NCBI RefSeq assembly: GCF_004152845.1
Contig: NZ_SEON01000010.1
Location: forward strand, 1-64,000
Direction: 5' to 3'
Length of the DNA stretch: 64,000 bases
Source of the DNA: Sphingobium fuliginis
GTDB taxonomy: Bacteria > Pseudomonadota > Alphaproteobacteria > Sphingomonadales > Sphingomonadaceae
Positions 34,866 through 43,640 of the stretch are shown piece by piece; the first letter of the stretch is position 1; every line of letters begins with the position of its first letter. The position numbers and the translations under genes were made by a program. Below the pieces are notes generated by a model. It was not told the DNA's origin. It was given only the letters and a program-made list of their open reading frames with translations, and made no database searches.

Positions 34866-36938
34866 ATGTGGCGCCGGCTGCTGCCGATTGCGGCCCAGCA
34901 CATTGTCGATCCATTGCTGGTCCAGACGCGGCGGCTGCGGCCGGTCGGCGGGATTGGGCGCCGCCTGCCCGCTATCGTCCGGCTGTTCCTCATCCTCCGG
35001 CGGCTGCTGCGCCCGTTCTATGGGAAGGCCGTTTTCATCGACCATCATGCCGCTGTCCGTGCCGCCGTCGGGCTGACCATAATAGGCCTCCTCATCCGGT
35101 TCGAGCTGCCATTCGGGCAGCGTCACCTGCGTTTCGAACTGTTCGACCGGGCGTTTCGCGACGGCGACCTTCATATAGTCGGCAAAGGCATGGGCCGGCG
35201 CCCGGCCGCCCTGGAGGACGCCCACGGCGCGGGCGTCGTCGCGGCCCATCCAGACGCCGGTGGTGATGCCGCTGGAAAAGCCCAGGAACCAGCCGTCCTT
35301 GTTGCTGCTGGTGGTGCCGGTCTTGCCGGCGACGGGGCGGCCGATCTGCGCGGCCCTGCCGGTGCCGGTGCTGACGGCGGTCTGCATCAGGTCGGTCATC
35401 CCCGCCGCGACCCAGGGGGCGACCAGCACCCGGCTGGTGTCGTCCTGATGTTCGTAGAGCAGGCGGCCTTCGGCGGTCGTCACCCGGGTGATGCCATAGG
35501 GAGTCACGGCCACGCCCTTGCGCGCGATGGAGGCGAAGGCGCGCGTCATGTCGATCAGGCGCACATCGGACGTGCCCAGCACCATCGAGGGATGGGTGTT
35601 GATCGGCGTGGTGATGCCGAAGCGGCGCGCCATGTCCGCCACGGTGGGGAAGCCGACCTCCACGCCCAGCTTCGCCGCCACGGTGTTGACCGAATAGGCG
35701 AAGGCGGTGCGGATATCGATGTCGCCGGAAAAGCGGCCATTGCTGTTGCGCGGCTTCCACCCGTTGATGTCGACCGGACTGTCGGTGACGCCGGTGTCGG
35801 GCGTATAGCCCGCCTCCAGCGCCGCCATGTAGACGAAGATCTTCCAGGCCGAACCCGGCTGCCGCGTCGCGGTCGTCGCGCGATTATAGTTGGAGCTCAC
35901 ATAGTCCAGCCCGCCGACCATCGCCCGCACCGCGCCGTCGCGGTCGAGCGAAACCAGCGCGCCCTGCGTGCCGCTGGGCACATTGGCCTGGATCGCCGCG
36001 GTGGCCGCCTTCTGCATGTTGAGGTCGATGGTGGTGTAGACCTCCAGCGGCTCATTGGGCTCATCGATCAGCGTGTCGAGCTGCGGCAGCGCCCAGTCGG
36101 TGAAGTAGCGGACGCTGTTCTGCGGCGGTTCGGGCGCCATCCTTACATTCTGGAGACCGGCCGAAGCGCGTTCCGCCGCGCTGATCTTGCCATTTTCCTC
36201 CATCAGTTCCAGCACCACGCCCGCGCGGCCGATGGCGGCATCGGCGTCGGCGGTCGGGGAATAGCTGGAGGGCGCCTTCACCAGGCCGGCGACGATCGCC
36301 GCTTCGGGCAGATCCAGGCTGGTGGCCGGGTGGCCGAAGAATTTGCGGCTGGCCGCGTCGATGCCATAGGCGCCGCCGCCGAAATAGACCTTGTTGAGAT
36401 AAAGCTCCAGGATCTGCCGCTTGGAGAATTTGCGCTCCAGCGCGAGGGCCAGCACCATTTCGCGCACCTTGCGGCCCCAGCTGTAGCTGTTGTTGAGGAA
36501 GATGTTGCGCGTCACCTGCTGGGTGATGGTGGACGCGCCCTGCCAGCGGCGGCCGCTGCCGCGCCGCTCCAGCGCCACCCAGGCGGCGCGCGCCATGCCG
36601 ATGGGATCGACGCCGGGGTGCAGATAGTAACGCTTGTCCTCGGTCGAAACCATCGCATCGACCATCACGGTCGGAATCTGGTCGTAGCTCAGCCAGCGGC
36701 CGAAGCTGGGGCCCAGCGATACGATGACGCTGCCGTCGGCGGCATGGACGCGGATCATCTGGCCGTTGGGCGAGGACTTCAGCGATTCATAGTCGGGCAG
36801 AGACTGATAGGCGATCACCACCGCCACGACGATCGCGACAAGCGCGCTGAGGCCGCCGACGAGGCCGATCTTCAGGCCCCGCACCAGCCATGTCTTCAAT
36901 TTGCCCCGCGGTTCGCTGCTCTTGCCTGATCGTGCCAT
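34863..36938 (-). CDS. Bifunctional penicillin-binding protein (class A, PBP1-type)
   Basis: A 691-residue inner-membrane enzyme that polymerises and cross-links peptidoglycan. One N-terminal membrane helix (about 18-45) is followed by a GT51 glycosyltransferase domain with E-D-K-R-Y-Y-x-H-P-G and a transpeptidase domain with S-A-W-K (about 363), S-V-N and K-T-G-T-T (about 540). A Pro/Gln/Asp-rich tail follows. Its TAG stop lies inside the terminal repeat of the MITE-like element, so the last residues may have been altered by that insertion. Confidence 0.93.
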   Translation of the reverse strand: MARSGKSSEPRGKLKTWLVRGLKIGLVGGLSALVAIVVAVVIAYQSLPDYESLKSSPNGQMIRVHAADGSVIVSLGPSFGRWLSYDQIPTVMVDAMVSTEDKRYYLHPGVDPIGMARAAWVALERRGSGRRWQGASTITQQVTRNIFLNNSYSWGRKVREMVLALALERKFSKRQILELYLNKVYFGGGAYGIDAASRKFFGHPATSLDLPEAAIVAGLVKAPSSYSPTADADAAIGRAGVVLELMEENGKISAAERASAGLQNVRMAPEPPQNSVRYFTDWALPQLDTLIDEPNEPLEVYTTIDLNMQKAATAAIQANVPSGTQGALVSLDRDGAVRAMVGGLDYVSSNYNRATTATRQPGSAWKIFVYMAALEAGYTPDTGVTDSPVDINGWKPRNSNGRFSGDIDIRTAFAYSVNTVAAKLGVEVGFPTVADMARRFGITTPINTHPSMVLGTSDVRLIDMTRAFASIARKGVAVTPYGITRVTTAEGRLLYEHQDDTSRVLVAPWVAAGMTDLMQTAVSTGTGRAAQIGRPVAGKTGTTSSNKDGWFLGFSSGITTGVWMGRDDARAVGVLQGGRAPAHAFADYMKVAVAKRPVEQFETQVTLPEWQLEPDEEAYYGQPDGGTDSGMMVDENGLPIERAQQPPEDEEQPDDSGQAAPNPADRPQPPRLDQQWIDNVLGRNRQQPAPH

Positions 36939-37094
36939 GGTTCGCCCGGATATGCGCTAAACGAAAAGGCGGCCAGTGGAAAAGCCGTGCAGGCCGCGCA
37001 AAAAAGCCGGAATTTCTCCGTCATGCGCGATTTCGCCTCTGCCGAAATCGCCCGTCATCCTCAAGGGAAGCGCCGCTTTACCGGCGATGAACGA

Positions 37095-37499
37095 TCATTC
37101 GCCTTCGTCGCGCGGCTTGAAATCGAGCGACGCGCTGTTCATGCAATAGCGCAGGCCGTTGACGCCCGGACCGTCGGGGAAGACATGGCCCAGATGCCCG
37201 CCGCAATTCGAACAGCGGACTTCGGTGCGGATCATGCCATGGCTGGTGTCGCGGATTTCATCGACCGCATCGATGTCGACCGGCGCGGTGAAGCTGGGCC
37301 AGCCCGATCCGCTGTCATATTTTTCGTCCGCATCGAACAGTTCGGCGCCGCAGCCCGCGCAGAAATAGCGGCCATCGGCCTTGTTGCTGTTATATTTGCC
37401 GGTGAAGGCCCGTTCCGTGCCGCCCTCCCGCAGAATATGATATTGTTCGGGGGAAAGGCGCTCGCGCCATTCGGCGTCGGTCAGGTTGAGCTTGTCCAT
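37095..37499 (-). CDS. msrB: Peptide-methionine (R)-S-oxide reductase
   Basis: A 134-residue MsrB repair enzyme. Zinc-binding pairs C-A-G-C and C-S-N-C, G-W-P-S-F and the catalytic cysteine in R-Y-C-M-N-S-A-S-L near the C-terminus are all present. The ATG at 37499 is taken; the frame can be extended to a TTG at 37535 with no better ribosome-binding site. It lies between the PBP and holA genes on the same strand. Confidence 0.95.
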   Translation of the reverse strand: MDKLNLTDAEWRERLSPEQYHILREGGTERAFTGKYNSNKADGRYFCAGCGAELFDADEKYDSGSGWPSFTAPVDIDAVDEIRDTSHGMIRTEVRCSNCGGHLGHVFPDGPGVNGLRYCMNSASLDFKPRDEGE

Positions 37500-37597
37500 G
37501 CCCGGCAATATGGCGGTGGGCGGGCGTGCGATCAAGCGGTTAGCATGATCTGGGTAACGGCGCTCCCGCGGCCGGCGGCAGCGCCCGGGAGAAACCT

Positions 37598-38623
37598 CTA
37601 TCGCTCCCGCGCCGCCTGGCGGGCGATGGCGAGCAGTTCGTGCCGGACCATCAGGTCGCCCAGCCCCCTGCCCGACCGGCTGGCGCGCTCCGCCTGGGCG
37701 AGCCTGTGGATGACGCGCGCGATGCCGGGCGCGTCCCAGATGCGGACCTGCCGGGTGACGATGCCCTTTTCCTTCCAGAAGACCTGCTTGCCCGCCGCCT
37801 CGACCGCGCCTTCCAGCCGGCCGCTGTCATCGAAATCGGTGCGGATATTGGCGAGCAGCATGGCGCGGGCCAGCAGCGGGCGCAGCACCGCCGCCATCGC
37901 CGTTCCCGCCTCCGCCAGCCGCCCCAGTTCCCGGTGCATGCCGCGCAGGTCGCCGCCCAGCACGGCATTCACCAGCGGCGCGGCGTCGCTGTCGGGATTG
38001 TCGGCGGAAAGGGCGTCCAGCGCCTCCTCCGTCGCTTCGCGCGGGCGGTCCGGCGCGGCGTCGAGATAGAGGACCAGCTTTTCCACCTCCCCGGCCATCA
38101 GCGTGCGGTCGCCATTGGCAAGATCGGCGATGCGGCGGCCCAGTTCGGGCGAAAGGCGCAGCCCCCCTTCCCGCGCGATGGCGATGGCGATCTGCTCCGC
38201 CTCCCGCGCGTCGGGCTGGTAGGATATGAAGGCCATGGTCTGCTTGTGGTCGAGCGCGAGCTTGAGCAGCTTCGACGTGCCCTTGAGCGCGCCCGCTATG
38301 GCGATGACGGGATTGCCCGCCGCCTCCGCCTCCAGCAGGGCGTTGAGGGCGGGCAGCGATTCCTCCCCCATGCCGGTGACGCGAATCCAGCGCTTGTCCC
38401 CGAACATGGAGAAGGACGCCGCTTCATCCGCCAGCCGCGCCGGATCGTCGCGCAGAGTCGGTCCGTCCAGGTCGACCCGCTCCGCTTCCGGCCCCATGGC
38501 GCGCTCCAGCCGCTTGGCGAGCGCCGTGCTGCCCGCTTCGTCGGGTCCGTAGAGCAGGAAGAAGCGGCAGTCGGCAGGCGGCGCGTCGAGCGCCTTTTCG
38601 ATCTGGCCGCGATTGGCCTTCAA
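37598..38623 (-). CDS. holA: DNA polymerase III subunit delta
   Basis: A 341-residue clamp-loader subunit that opens the beta sliding clamp. The N-terminal domain F-F-L-L-Y-G-P-D-E-A-G-S and the helical C-terminal collar with R-x-A-Q-A-E-R fit the family. The start is TTG at 38623, overlapping the lptE stop as TTGA; no in-frame ATG exists before the conserved region. The order leuS-lptE-holA is conserved in alphaproteobacteria. Confidence 0.9.
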   Translation of the reverse strand: MKANRGQIEKALDAPPADCRFFLLYGPDEAGSTALAKRLERAMGPEAERVDLDGPTLRDDPARLADEAASFSMFGDKRWIRVTGMGEESLPALNALLEAEAAGNPVIAIAGALKGTSKLLKLALDHKQTMAFISYQPDAREAEQIAIAIAREGGLRLSPELGRRIADLANGDRTLMAGEVEKLVLYLDAAPDRPREATEEALDALSADNPDSDAAPLVNAVLGGDLRGMHRELGRLAEAGTAMAAVLRPLLARAMLLANIRTDFDDSGRLEGAVEAAGKQVFWKEKGIVTRQVRIWDAPGIARVIHRLAQAERASRSGRGLGDLMVRHELLAIARQAARER

Positions 38624-39114
38624 CGGGATTTGTCCCGCGCCGCGAAACGGGCGAGCCGCGCGACGATCTGGTCGGCAATGGTCTGCGACAGGCGTTCCAG
38701 GGCGGTGTCTTCCGCCGCGATGGTCGCATATTCGCTGGAGACCACGTCGATGCCGACATCCGATCCGGCGGTATCGTCCAGAATTTGCGCGCCGGTTGCG
38801 CCGTCGATAAGCTGATAGCGCGCCCGCAGGGTCCGCCGCTCGCGCGTGACGGCGGCGTCGGAGCGCAGACCGAAGCCGCTGATATTGTCGTCCAGCTTCA
38901 CCACCAGCTTGTAACCGGGTCCGGTGCCGCTCATCGCCGCCAGCCGGTCGTTCAGCGCATTGCGCACCAGCCAGCCGCCCTTGCCCTCTATCGGCTGCAC
39001 CTCGACATTGCCCAGCGCCTGCGCGACCGGGCCGTGGCCGCCCCCGCCATAGACCGGGCGCAGGCCGCAGGCGGAGAGGGACAGGGCGACGAAGAGCAAT
39101 GGCCAGAGCTTCAT
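38620..39114 (-). CDS. lptE: LPS-assembly lipoprotein LptE
   Basis: A 164-residue outer-membrane lipoprotein. Lipobox L-S-A-C (cysteine about residue 16) is followed by G-L-R-P-V-Y-G-G, the common N-terminus of alphaproteobacterial LptE. It plugs LptD during lipopolysaccharide insertion. It lies between leuS and holA and shares a four-base overlap with holA. Confidence 0.9.
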   Translation of the reverse strand: MKLWPLLFVALSLSACGLRPVYGGGGHGPVAQALGNVEVQPIEGKGGWLVRNALNDRLAAMSGTGPGYKLVVKLDDNISGFGLRSDAAVTRERRTLRARYQLIDGATGAQILDDTAGSDVGIDVVSSEYATIAAEDTALERLSQTIADQIVARLARFAARDKSR

Positions 39115-39129
39115 AAGACCTACCCTTAA

Positions 39130-39207
39130 CCGTTCGCCCTGAGCTTGTCGAAGGGCCGTTCTTCCCCAAAGAGAAGTAAAGAGCTTCGACAGGCTCAGCC
39201 CGAACGG
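39130..39207. repeat. Inverted repeat CCGTTCGCCCTGAGC...GGCTCAGCCCGAACGG
   Basis: Left arm 39130-39153 and right arm 39184-39207 are 24 bases each with three mismatches, separated by 30 bases. The unit (CTTCGACAGGCTCAGGGCGAACGG) recurs at 41806-41883, on the other side of leuS, and as a single arm at 34681. It lies between leuS and lptE on their shared transcript. Confidence 0.85.
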
Positions 39208-39213
39208 ATGTTG

Positions 39214-41784
39214 TCAGATAACCAAATTCACCAGACGATCCGGCACCACGATCACCTTCCTGGGCGTCGCGCCGTCCAGCGTCCGCACCACATTGGGCGC
39301 GGCGAGCGCCAGACGTTCCAGCTCGTCCTTGGGGGTGCCCTTGGGAACGGTGATGGTGTCGCGCAGCTTGCCCATCACCTGGCAGGCGATGGTGACTTCA
39401 TCCTCGACCAGCAATGCCGGATCGACCGCCGGCCAGGCCGCGTCCGCGATCAGACCTTCCTCACCCATGTCGGCCCATGCCTCTTCGGCCAGATGGGGGG
39501 TCATGGGCGCGACCAGCAAAGCCAGCGCCCGGATCGCCGCGCTGCGGCTGGCCGAGGGCGTGGCCTTTTCGACTGCATTGGTGAGTTCGTAGATCTTCGC
39601 CACCGCCTTGTTGAAGGACAGCGCCTCAATGTCCTTCGCCACGCCGTCGATGGTCTGGTGCAGCTTGCGGTCGAGCGTCTTGTCCTTCCCCTCTGCCGCT
39701 TTGTCGGCTTCTCCGAACAGCCGCCACAGGCGGTTGACGAAGCGCCAGGAGCCTTCGATGCCCGCCTCGGTCCAGGGCAGGTCGCGCTCCGGCGGGCTGT
39801 CGGACAGCATGAACCAGCGCACCGCGTCCGCGCCATATTGGGCGATGATGTCGTCCGGATCGACGACATTCTTCTTGGACTTGGACATTTTCTCGACGCG
39901 GCCGACGGTGACTTCACTGTCGGTCCCGACAAGGAAGCATTTGCCGTCCCGGCGTTCGACCTCAGCGGGCGAAACCCAAATCTCGGCAGCATGCATTTCC
40001 GGCTGCGAGCCATCATAATCGGCAGGAACCGGGAGAGGGACAGCCGCCTTGTAGGTCTCATGCGTCACCATGCCCTGGGTGAAGAGGCCGGTGAACGGTT
40101 CGGCAAAGCCGATCTGGCCCATATGCCGGAGCGCGCGGGTCCAGAAACGGGCGTAGAGCAGGTGCAGGATCGCATGTTCCACGCCGCCGATATATTGGCC
40201 GACGGGCAGCCATTTCTCGACGGTTTCCCGGTCGAACGGCCTGTCCTTGGGCTGGCTGGCGAAGCGGATGAAATACCAGCTTGAATCCGCGAAGGTGTCC
40301 AGCGTGTCGGTCTCGCGCCGCGCCGCCTTGCCGCATTTCGGGCAGTCGACATGCTTCCAGGTCGGATGCCGGTCCAGCGGATTGCCGGGAATGTCGAAGC
40401 TGACGTCTTCGGGCAGGACCACGGGAAGCTGGTCCTTGGGCACGCCCACGGGGCCGCAATCCTCGCAATGGATGACGGGGATCGGCGTGCCCCAATAGCG
40501 CTGGCGCGAGACGCCCCAGTCGCGCAGGCGGAAGACGGTGGTGCCGGTGCCCCAGCCGCCCTCTTCGGCGCGGCGGATGACTTGCGCCTTCGCCTCCTCG
40601 ACGCCCAGGCCATTGAGGAAGTCGGAATTCACCAGCCTGCCGGGGCCGACATAGGCCTCGTCGCCAATGCCCTTGGCTTCGTCGCCTTCGGCGGCGACGA
40701 CGCGCTCGACCGGCAGCATATATTTGCGCGCGAAGTCGAGGTCGCGCTGGTCATGGCCCGGAACCGCCATGACGGCGCCGGTGCCATAGTCCATCAGCAC
40801 GAAGTTCGCGACGAACAAGGGCAGCTTGCGACCGGTGAAGGGGTGGATCACCGACCGGCCGGTGTCATAGCCCTTCTTTTCCTGGGTCTCGATCTCGGCG
40901 GCGGCGGTGCCGGTCTGGCGGCATTCCTCCGCGAAGGCGGCGAGCGCCGCATCCTTTTCCGCCAGGGCGAGCGCAATCGGATGATCGGCGGCGACGGCCG
41001 CGAAGCTGGCGCCGAAAATCGTGTCGGGGCGGGTGGAGAAGACCTCCAGCTCACCGATTCCGCCGACCGGCGCGTCCAGCCTGAAGCGGAATTGCAGGCC
41101 GACCGACTTGCCGATCCAGTTTTCCTGCATCAGCTTCACCTTGTCCGGCCACTGGTCGAGCGTCTTCAGGCCCGCCAGCAGATCGTCCGCGAACTGGGTG
41201 ATCTTGAGGAACCACTGGGACAGCTTGCGCTTTTCGACCGGTGCGCCGGATCGCCAGCCCCTGCCGTCGATCACCTGCTCGTTCGCCAGCACGGTCATGT
41301 CGACAGGGTCCCAGTTGACCGCCGATTCCTTGCGATAGACCAGGCCCGCTTCCAGCATGTCCAGGAACAGCGCCTGTTCATGGCCGTAATAGTCCGGCTC
41401 GCAGGTCGCCAGTTCCCGGCTCCAGTCCAGCGCGAAGCCCAGCTTCTTGAGTTGCGCGCGCATCGTCGCGATGTTGGAGCGGGTCCAGGCGCCGGGATGC
41501 ACCTTCTTCTCCATCGCGGCGTTTTCGGCGGGCATGCCGAATGCGTCCCAGCCCATCGGGTGCAGCACCTCATGCCCGGTCATCCGGCGGAAGCGGGCCA
41601 GCACGTCGCCCATCGAATAGTTGCGGACATGGCCGATATGGATGCGCCCGGAGGGATAGGGAAACATCTCCAGCACATAGCTGCGCGGCTTGTCGCTGCT
41701 GTCGGACGCCTTGAACGTCTGCTTCTCGTCCCAGACGGCCTGCCAGCGGGCATCGGCCTCAAGCGGGTTGAAGCGCCTTTGCAT
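39214..41784 (-). CDS. leuS: Leucyl-tRNA synthetase
   Basis: An 856-residue class I synthetase. The H-I-G-H motif (in G-R-I-H-I-G-H-V-R-N-Y, about residue 48), the CP1 editing domain with T-x-R-P-D-T, and K-M-S-K-S-K-K-N (about 635) are intact. AAGGA lies 7 bases before the ATG. It is flanked on both sides by copies of the same inverted repeat. Confidence 0.97.
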   Translation of the reverse strand: MQRRFNPLEADARWQAVWDEKQTFKASDSSDKPRSYVLEMFPYPSGRIHIGHVRNYSMGDVLARFRRMTGHEVLHPMGWDAFGMPAENAAMEKKVHPGAWTRSNIATMRAQLKKLGFALDWSRELATCEPDYYGHEQALFLDMLEAGLVYRKESAVNWDPVDMTVLANEQVIDGRGWRSGAPVEKRKLSQWFLKITQFADDLLAGLKTLDQWPDKVKLMQENWIGKSVGLQFRFRLDAPVGGIGELEVFSTRPDTIFGASFAAVAADHPIALALAEKDAALAAFAEECRQTGTAAAEIETQEKKGYDTGRSVIHPFTGRKLPLFVANFVLMDYGTGAVMAVPGHDQRDLDFARKYMLPVERVVAAEGDEAKGIGDEAYVGPGRLVNSDFLNGLGVEEAKAQVIRRAEEGGWGTGTTVFRLRDWGVSRQRYWGTPIPVIHCEDCGPVGVPKDQLPVVLPEDVSFDIPGNPLDRHPTWKHVDCPKCGKAARRETDTLDTFADSSWYFIRFASQPKDRPFDRETVEKWLPVGQYIGGVEHAILHLLYARFWTRALRHMGQIGFAEPFTGLFTQGMVTHETYKAAVPLPVPADYDGSQPEMHAAEIWVSPAEVERRDGKCFLVGTDSEVTVGRVEKMSKSKKNVVDPDDIIAQYGADAVRWFMLSDSPPERDLPWTEAGIEGSWRFVNRLWRLFGEADKAAEGKDKTLDRKLHQTIDGVAKDIEALSFNKAVAKIYELTNAVEKATPSASRSAAIRALALLVAPMTPHLAEEAWADMGEEGLIADAAWPAVDPALLVEDEVTIACQVMGKLRDTITVPKGTPKDELERLALAAPNVVRTLDGATPRKVIVVPDRLVNLVI

Positions 41785-41805
41785 GGATAATCCTTAACTC
41801 AAGTG

Positions 41806-41883
41806 CCGTTCGGGCCGAGCCTGTCGAAGCCCTGCACTACTCTTCAAGAACATATGGCCCTTCGACAGGCTCAGGGCGAACGG
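41806..41883. repeat. Second copy of the CCGTTCGCCCTGAGC inverted repeat
   Basis: Arms 41806-41829 and 41860-41883 (24 bases, near-perfect inverse) surround a 30-base loop. It sits 22 bases upstream of the leuS start, so it would form a hairpin in the leuS leader or end the DUF3576 transcript. Confidence 0.85.
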
Positions 41884-41898
41884 AAATCGACGCCGCGA

Positions 41899-42351
41899 TC
41901 AGCCCGCAATCGCCATGCGGCGCAGGTCGCGGGCCTTGGTCAGGATGATCTCTTCCAGTTTCTGCACGGTCGCGGCCTGCACCGGCACGTCGACCCACTG
42001 GCCGCCCTGGCTGACCTGGCGGCTGGCGGCGACGCGCAGCGCATCGGCGCGCAGATCCTGGTCGAGGATCGATACGGTCAGCTTCATCCGCTCATTGGGG
42101 CTGTTCGGATTGGCGTACCAGTCGGTGACGATCACGCCGCCGTTCGAATCCGTCTGGACCATCGGCATGAAGGACAGGGTGTCGAGGCTGGCGCGCCACA
42201 GATAGGCGTTGACGCCGATGGTCGTCACCTTCGATGCGGCGAGGTCCGCCTTCGGGCGGTCCTTGGCGCCGCCCCCGCAGGCGGCGAGCGGCAGAAGTGC
42301 AGCCAGCAGCAGACCGGCGGAAAGGCGCGAAGAAAGGCGGCGGACCATCAT
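41899..42351 (-). CDS. DUF3576 lipoprotein
   Basis: A 150-residue predicted lipoprotein with lipobox L-A-A-C (cysteine near residue 25). The body I-G-V-N-A-Y-L-W-R-A-S-L-D-T-L-S-F is typical of DUF3576, a family next to leuS in alphaproteobacteria. Function is unknown. Two consecutive ATG codons are possible starts. Confidence 0.88.
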   Translation of the reverse strand: MMVRRLSSRLSAGLLLAALLPLAACGGGAKDRPKADLAASKVTTIGVNAYLWRASLDTLSFMPMVQTDSNGGVIVTDWYANPNSPNERMKLTVSILDQDLRADALRVAASRQVSQGGQWVDVPVQAATVQKLEEIILTKARDLRRMAIAG

Positions 42352-42577
42352 TATTGTCCCATCAAACGAGTAAACGCCCCGCTTCTATAGAGGACCGGCG
42401 GCAATGGGCAAGGGGGACTCCGGGACGGCGCGACGACGACCCGCCGTGCAACCGGGGCGAGTCCTGTGTGTTCCGTGCAACAGCTCCGACAAAAAACCGG
42501 TGGCGCTCTACCAATTCCAGAGCCTTGCGTATATGAAGGACCATAGAAAAGTAGTCGGCGGGGAAGAGATTCGGAAC

Positions 42578-43309
42578 ATGCGCCTGAAAAGGGGACATAT
42601 AGCGTTGGCAGGCTCGGCGGTCGCCGTGGCCGGCTTCATGCTGTCCCCTGCCATCGGGGCGGCCACCGACCTTGTCCGCATGCGCGCCGAAACGCCGGTT
42701 TCGCTGGGTGCGCTGGGCAGCATCTCCTCCTTCACGCCGACGACCAAGGACCCGCGCCTGGCGGCGGCCTATGCGAAGATCGCCGCGTCCGCGAGTCGCC
42801 AGAATTTCCGCTTCACCCCCACCAGCGGGTCGCTGAGCGGTCAGCGCTCGGTCACCGTCATGGTGCGCGCCGCCGACCTGAACGATCGCGTCGCGATCAG
42901 CCGGACGCTGGACCCGGTGAGCATCGCGCCCGTCGCCTTCAGCCTGAACAGCGCGCATAACTGGCGCAAGTTCGCCCTGCCCGAAGCGGTGGGCCGCAAG
43001 GAACTGGACCCGGTCGCCGTCGAGCCGATGGCGGGCGCCAGGAATTTCTCGCTGGATCAGGGCCGCAAGGACCGTTTCAGCACCAAGGTGCTGATCGAGA
43101 GCCGCCGCGAACCGGCCGCGACGATCCGCAACCCCAGCGCGGACAAGGATTATTCGCTGGATCTGGCCAGTTCCTATTCGCTGACGCGCAATCTGAACGT
43201 CACCGCGGGCATTCGCTATAATAACAGCTTTGCCGGACGCCTGACGCCGATGACCGACGACCGGCAGGATGCGCAGGCCGTCTATCTGGGCACGATCTTC
43301 AAATTCTAA
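42578..43309 (+). CDS. Secreted, probable outer-membrane protein of unknown family
   Basis: A 243-residue protein with an Ala/Gly-rich signal peptide (residues 1-28, ending A-I-G-A-A). The last 60 residues show alternating polar/hydrophobic beta strands (S-Y-S-L-T-R-N-L-N-V-T-A-G-I-R-Y) and a terminal Phe (T-I-F-K-F), as in outer-membrane beta proteins. The ATG at 42578 follows GGGGAAGAG; the frame is open to 42404. I do not recognise a named family. Confidence 0.65.
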   Translation: MRLKRGHIALAGSAVAVAGFMLSPAIGAATDLVRMRAETPVSLGALGSISSFTPTTKDPRLAAAYAKIAASASRQNFRFTPTSGSLSGQRSVTVMVRAADLNDRVAISRTLDPVSIAPVAFSLNSAHNWRKFALPEAVGRKELDPVAVEPMAGARNFSLDQGRKDRFSTKVLIESRREPAATIRNPSADKDYSLDLASSYSLTRNLNVTAGIRYNNSFAGRLTPMTDDRQDAQAVYLGTIFKF

Positions 43310-43474
43310 AACGGCTTGAGGAAAGAGGTTGAGCGGCATCATGCCTGCCTCGGCTTCTGTCTTGTCCAGCGTTGGTCCCGTCCAGGCCGAACCATGGTCC
43401 GGGGCGGGAGCATGTCCCGCTTCCATCCGGCAGAAAGACCTGAGCGCCCTGTGTCGCCCGGCAACCGGGGGCTT
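43310..43474. other. Non-coding gap before MITE copy 2
   Basis: Together with the element at 43475-43640 this makes a 328-base gap between convergent genes. Only weak G/C-rich palindromic stretches are seen (around 43385-43420); no gene or RNA was recognised. Confidence 0.35.
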
Positions 43475-43640
43475 TAGAGCCAATCGACATTCAGCCCTGA
43501 CGGCCTGCAAATGGCGCTTTTCCGTGCTTCCGGTGCTCACCTACTTTGAGTAGGCTGCGCTCCGGGTCACGGAAAACCACCATTTTACCTTCGGTGGCCT
43601 TCGGCTCGGCTCGTCATCTTCTGAATGTCGATTGGCTCTA
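43475..43640. mobile_element. MITE-like element, copy 2 (166 bp)
   Basis: It has the same 20-base terminal inverted repeats as copy 1 (43475-43494 and 43621-43640) and the same internal hairpins (CCTACT 43540-43545 with AGTAGG 43549-43554). The interior is nearly identical except for about 20 extra bases near the right end (around 43586-43607). It is bounded by TA. Its right-end TAG is again the stop codon of the neighbouring minus-strand gene. Confidence 0.85.
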
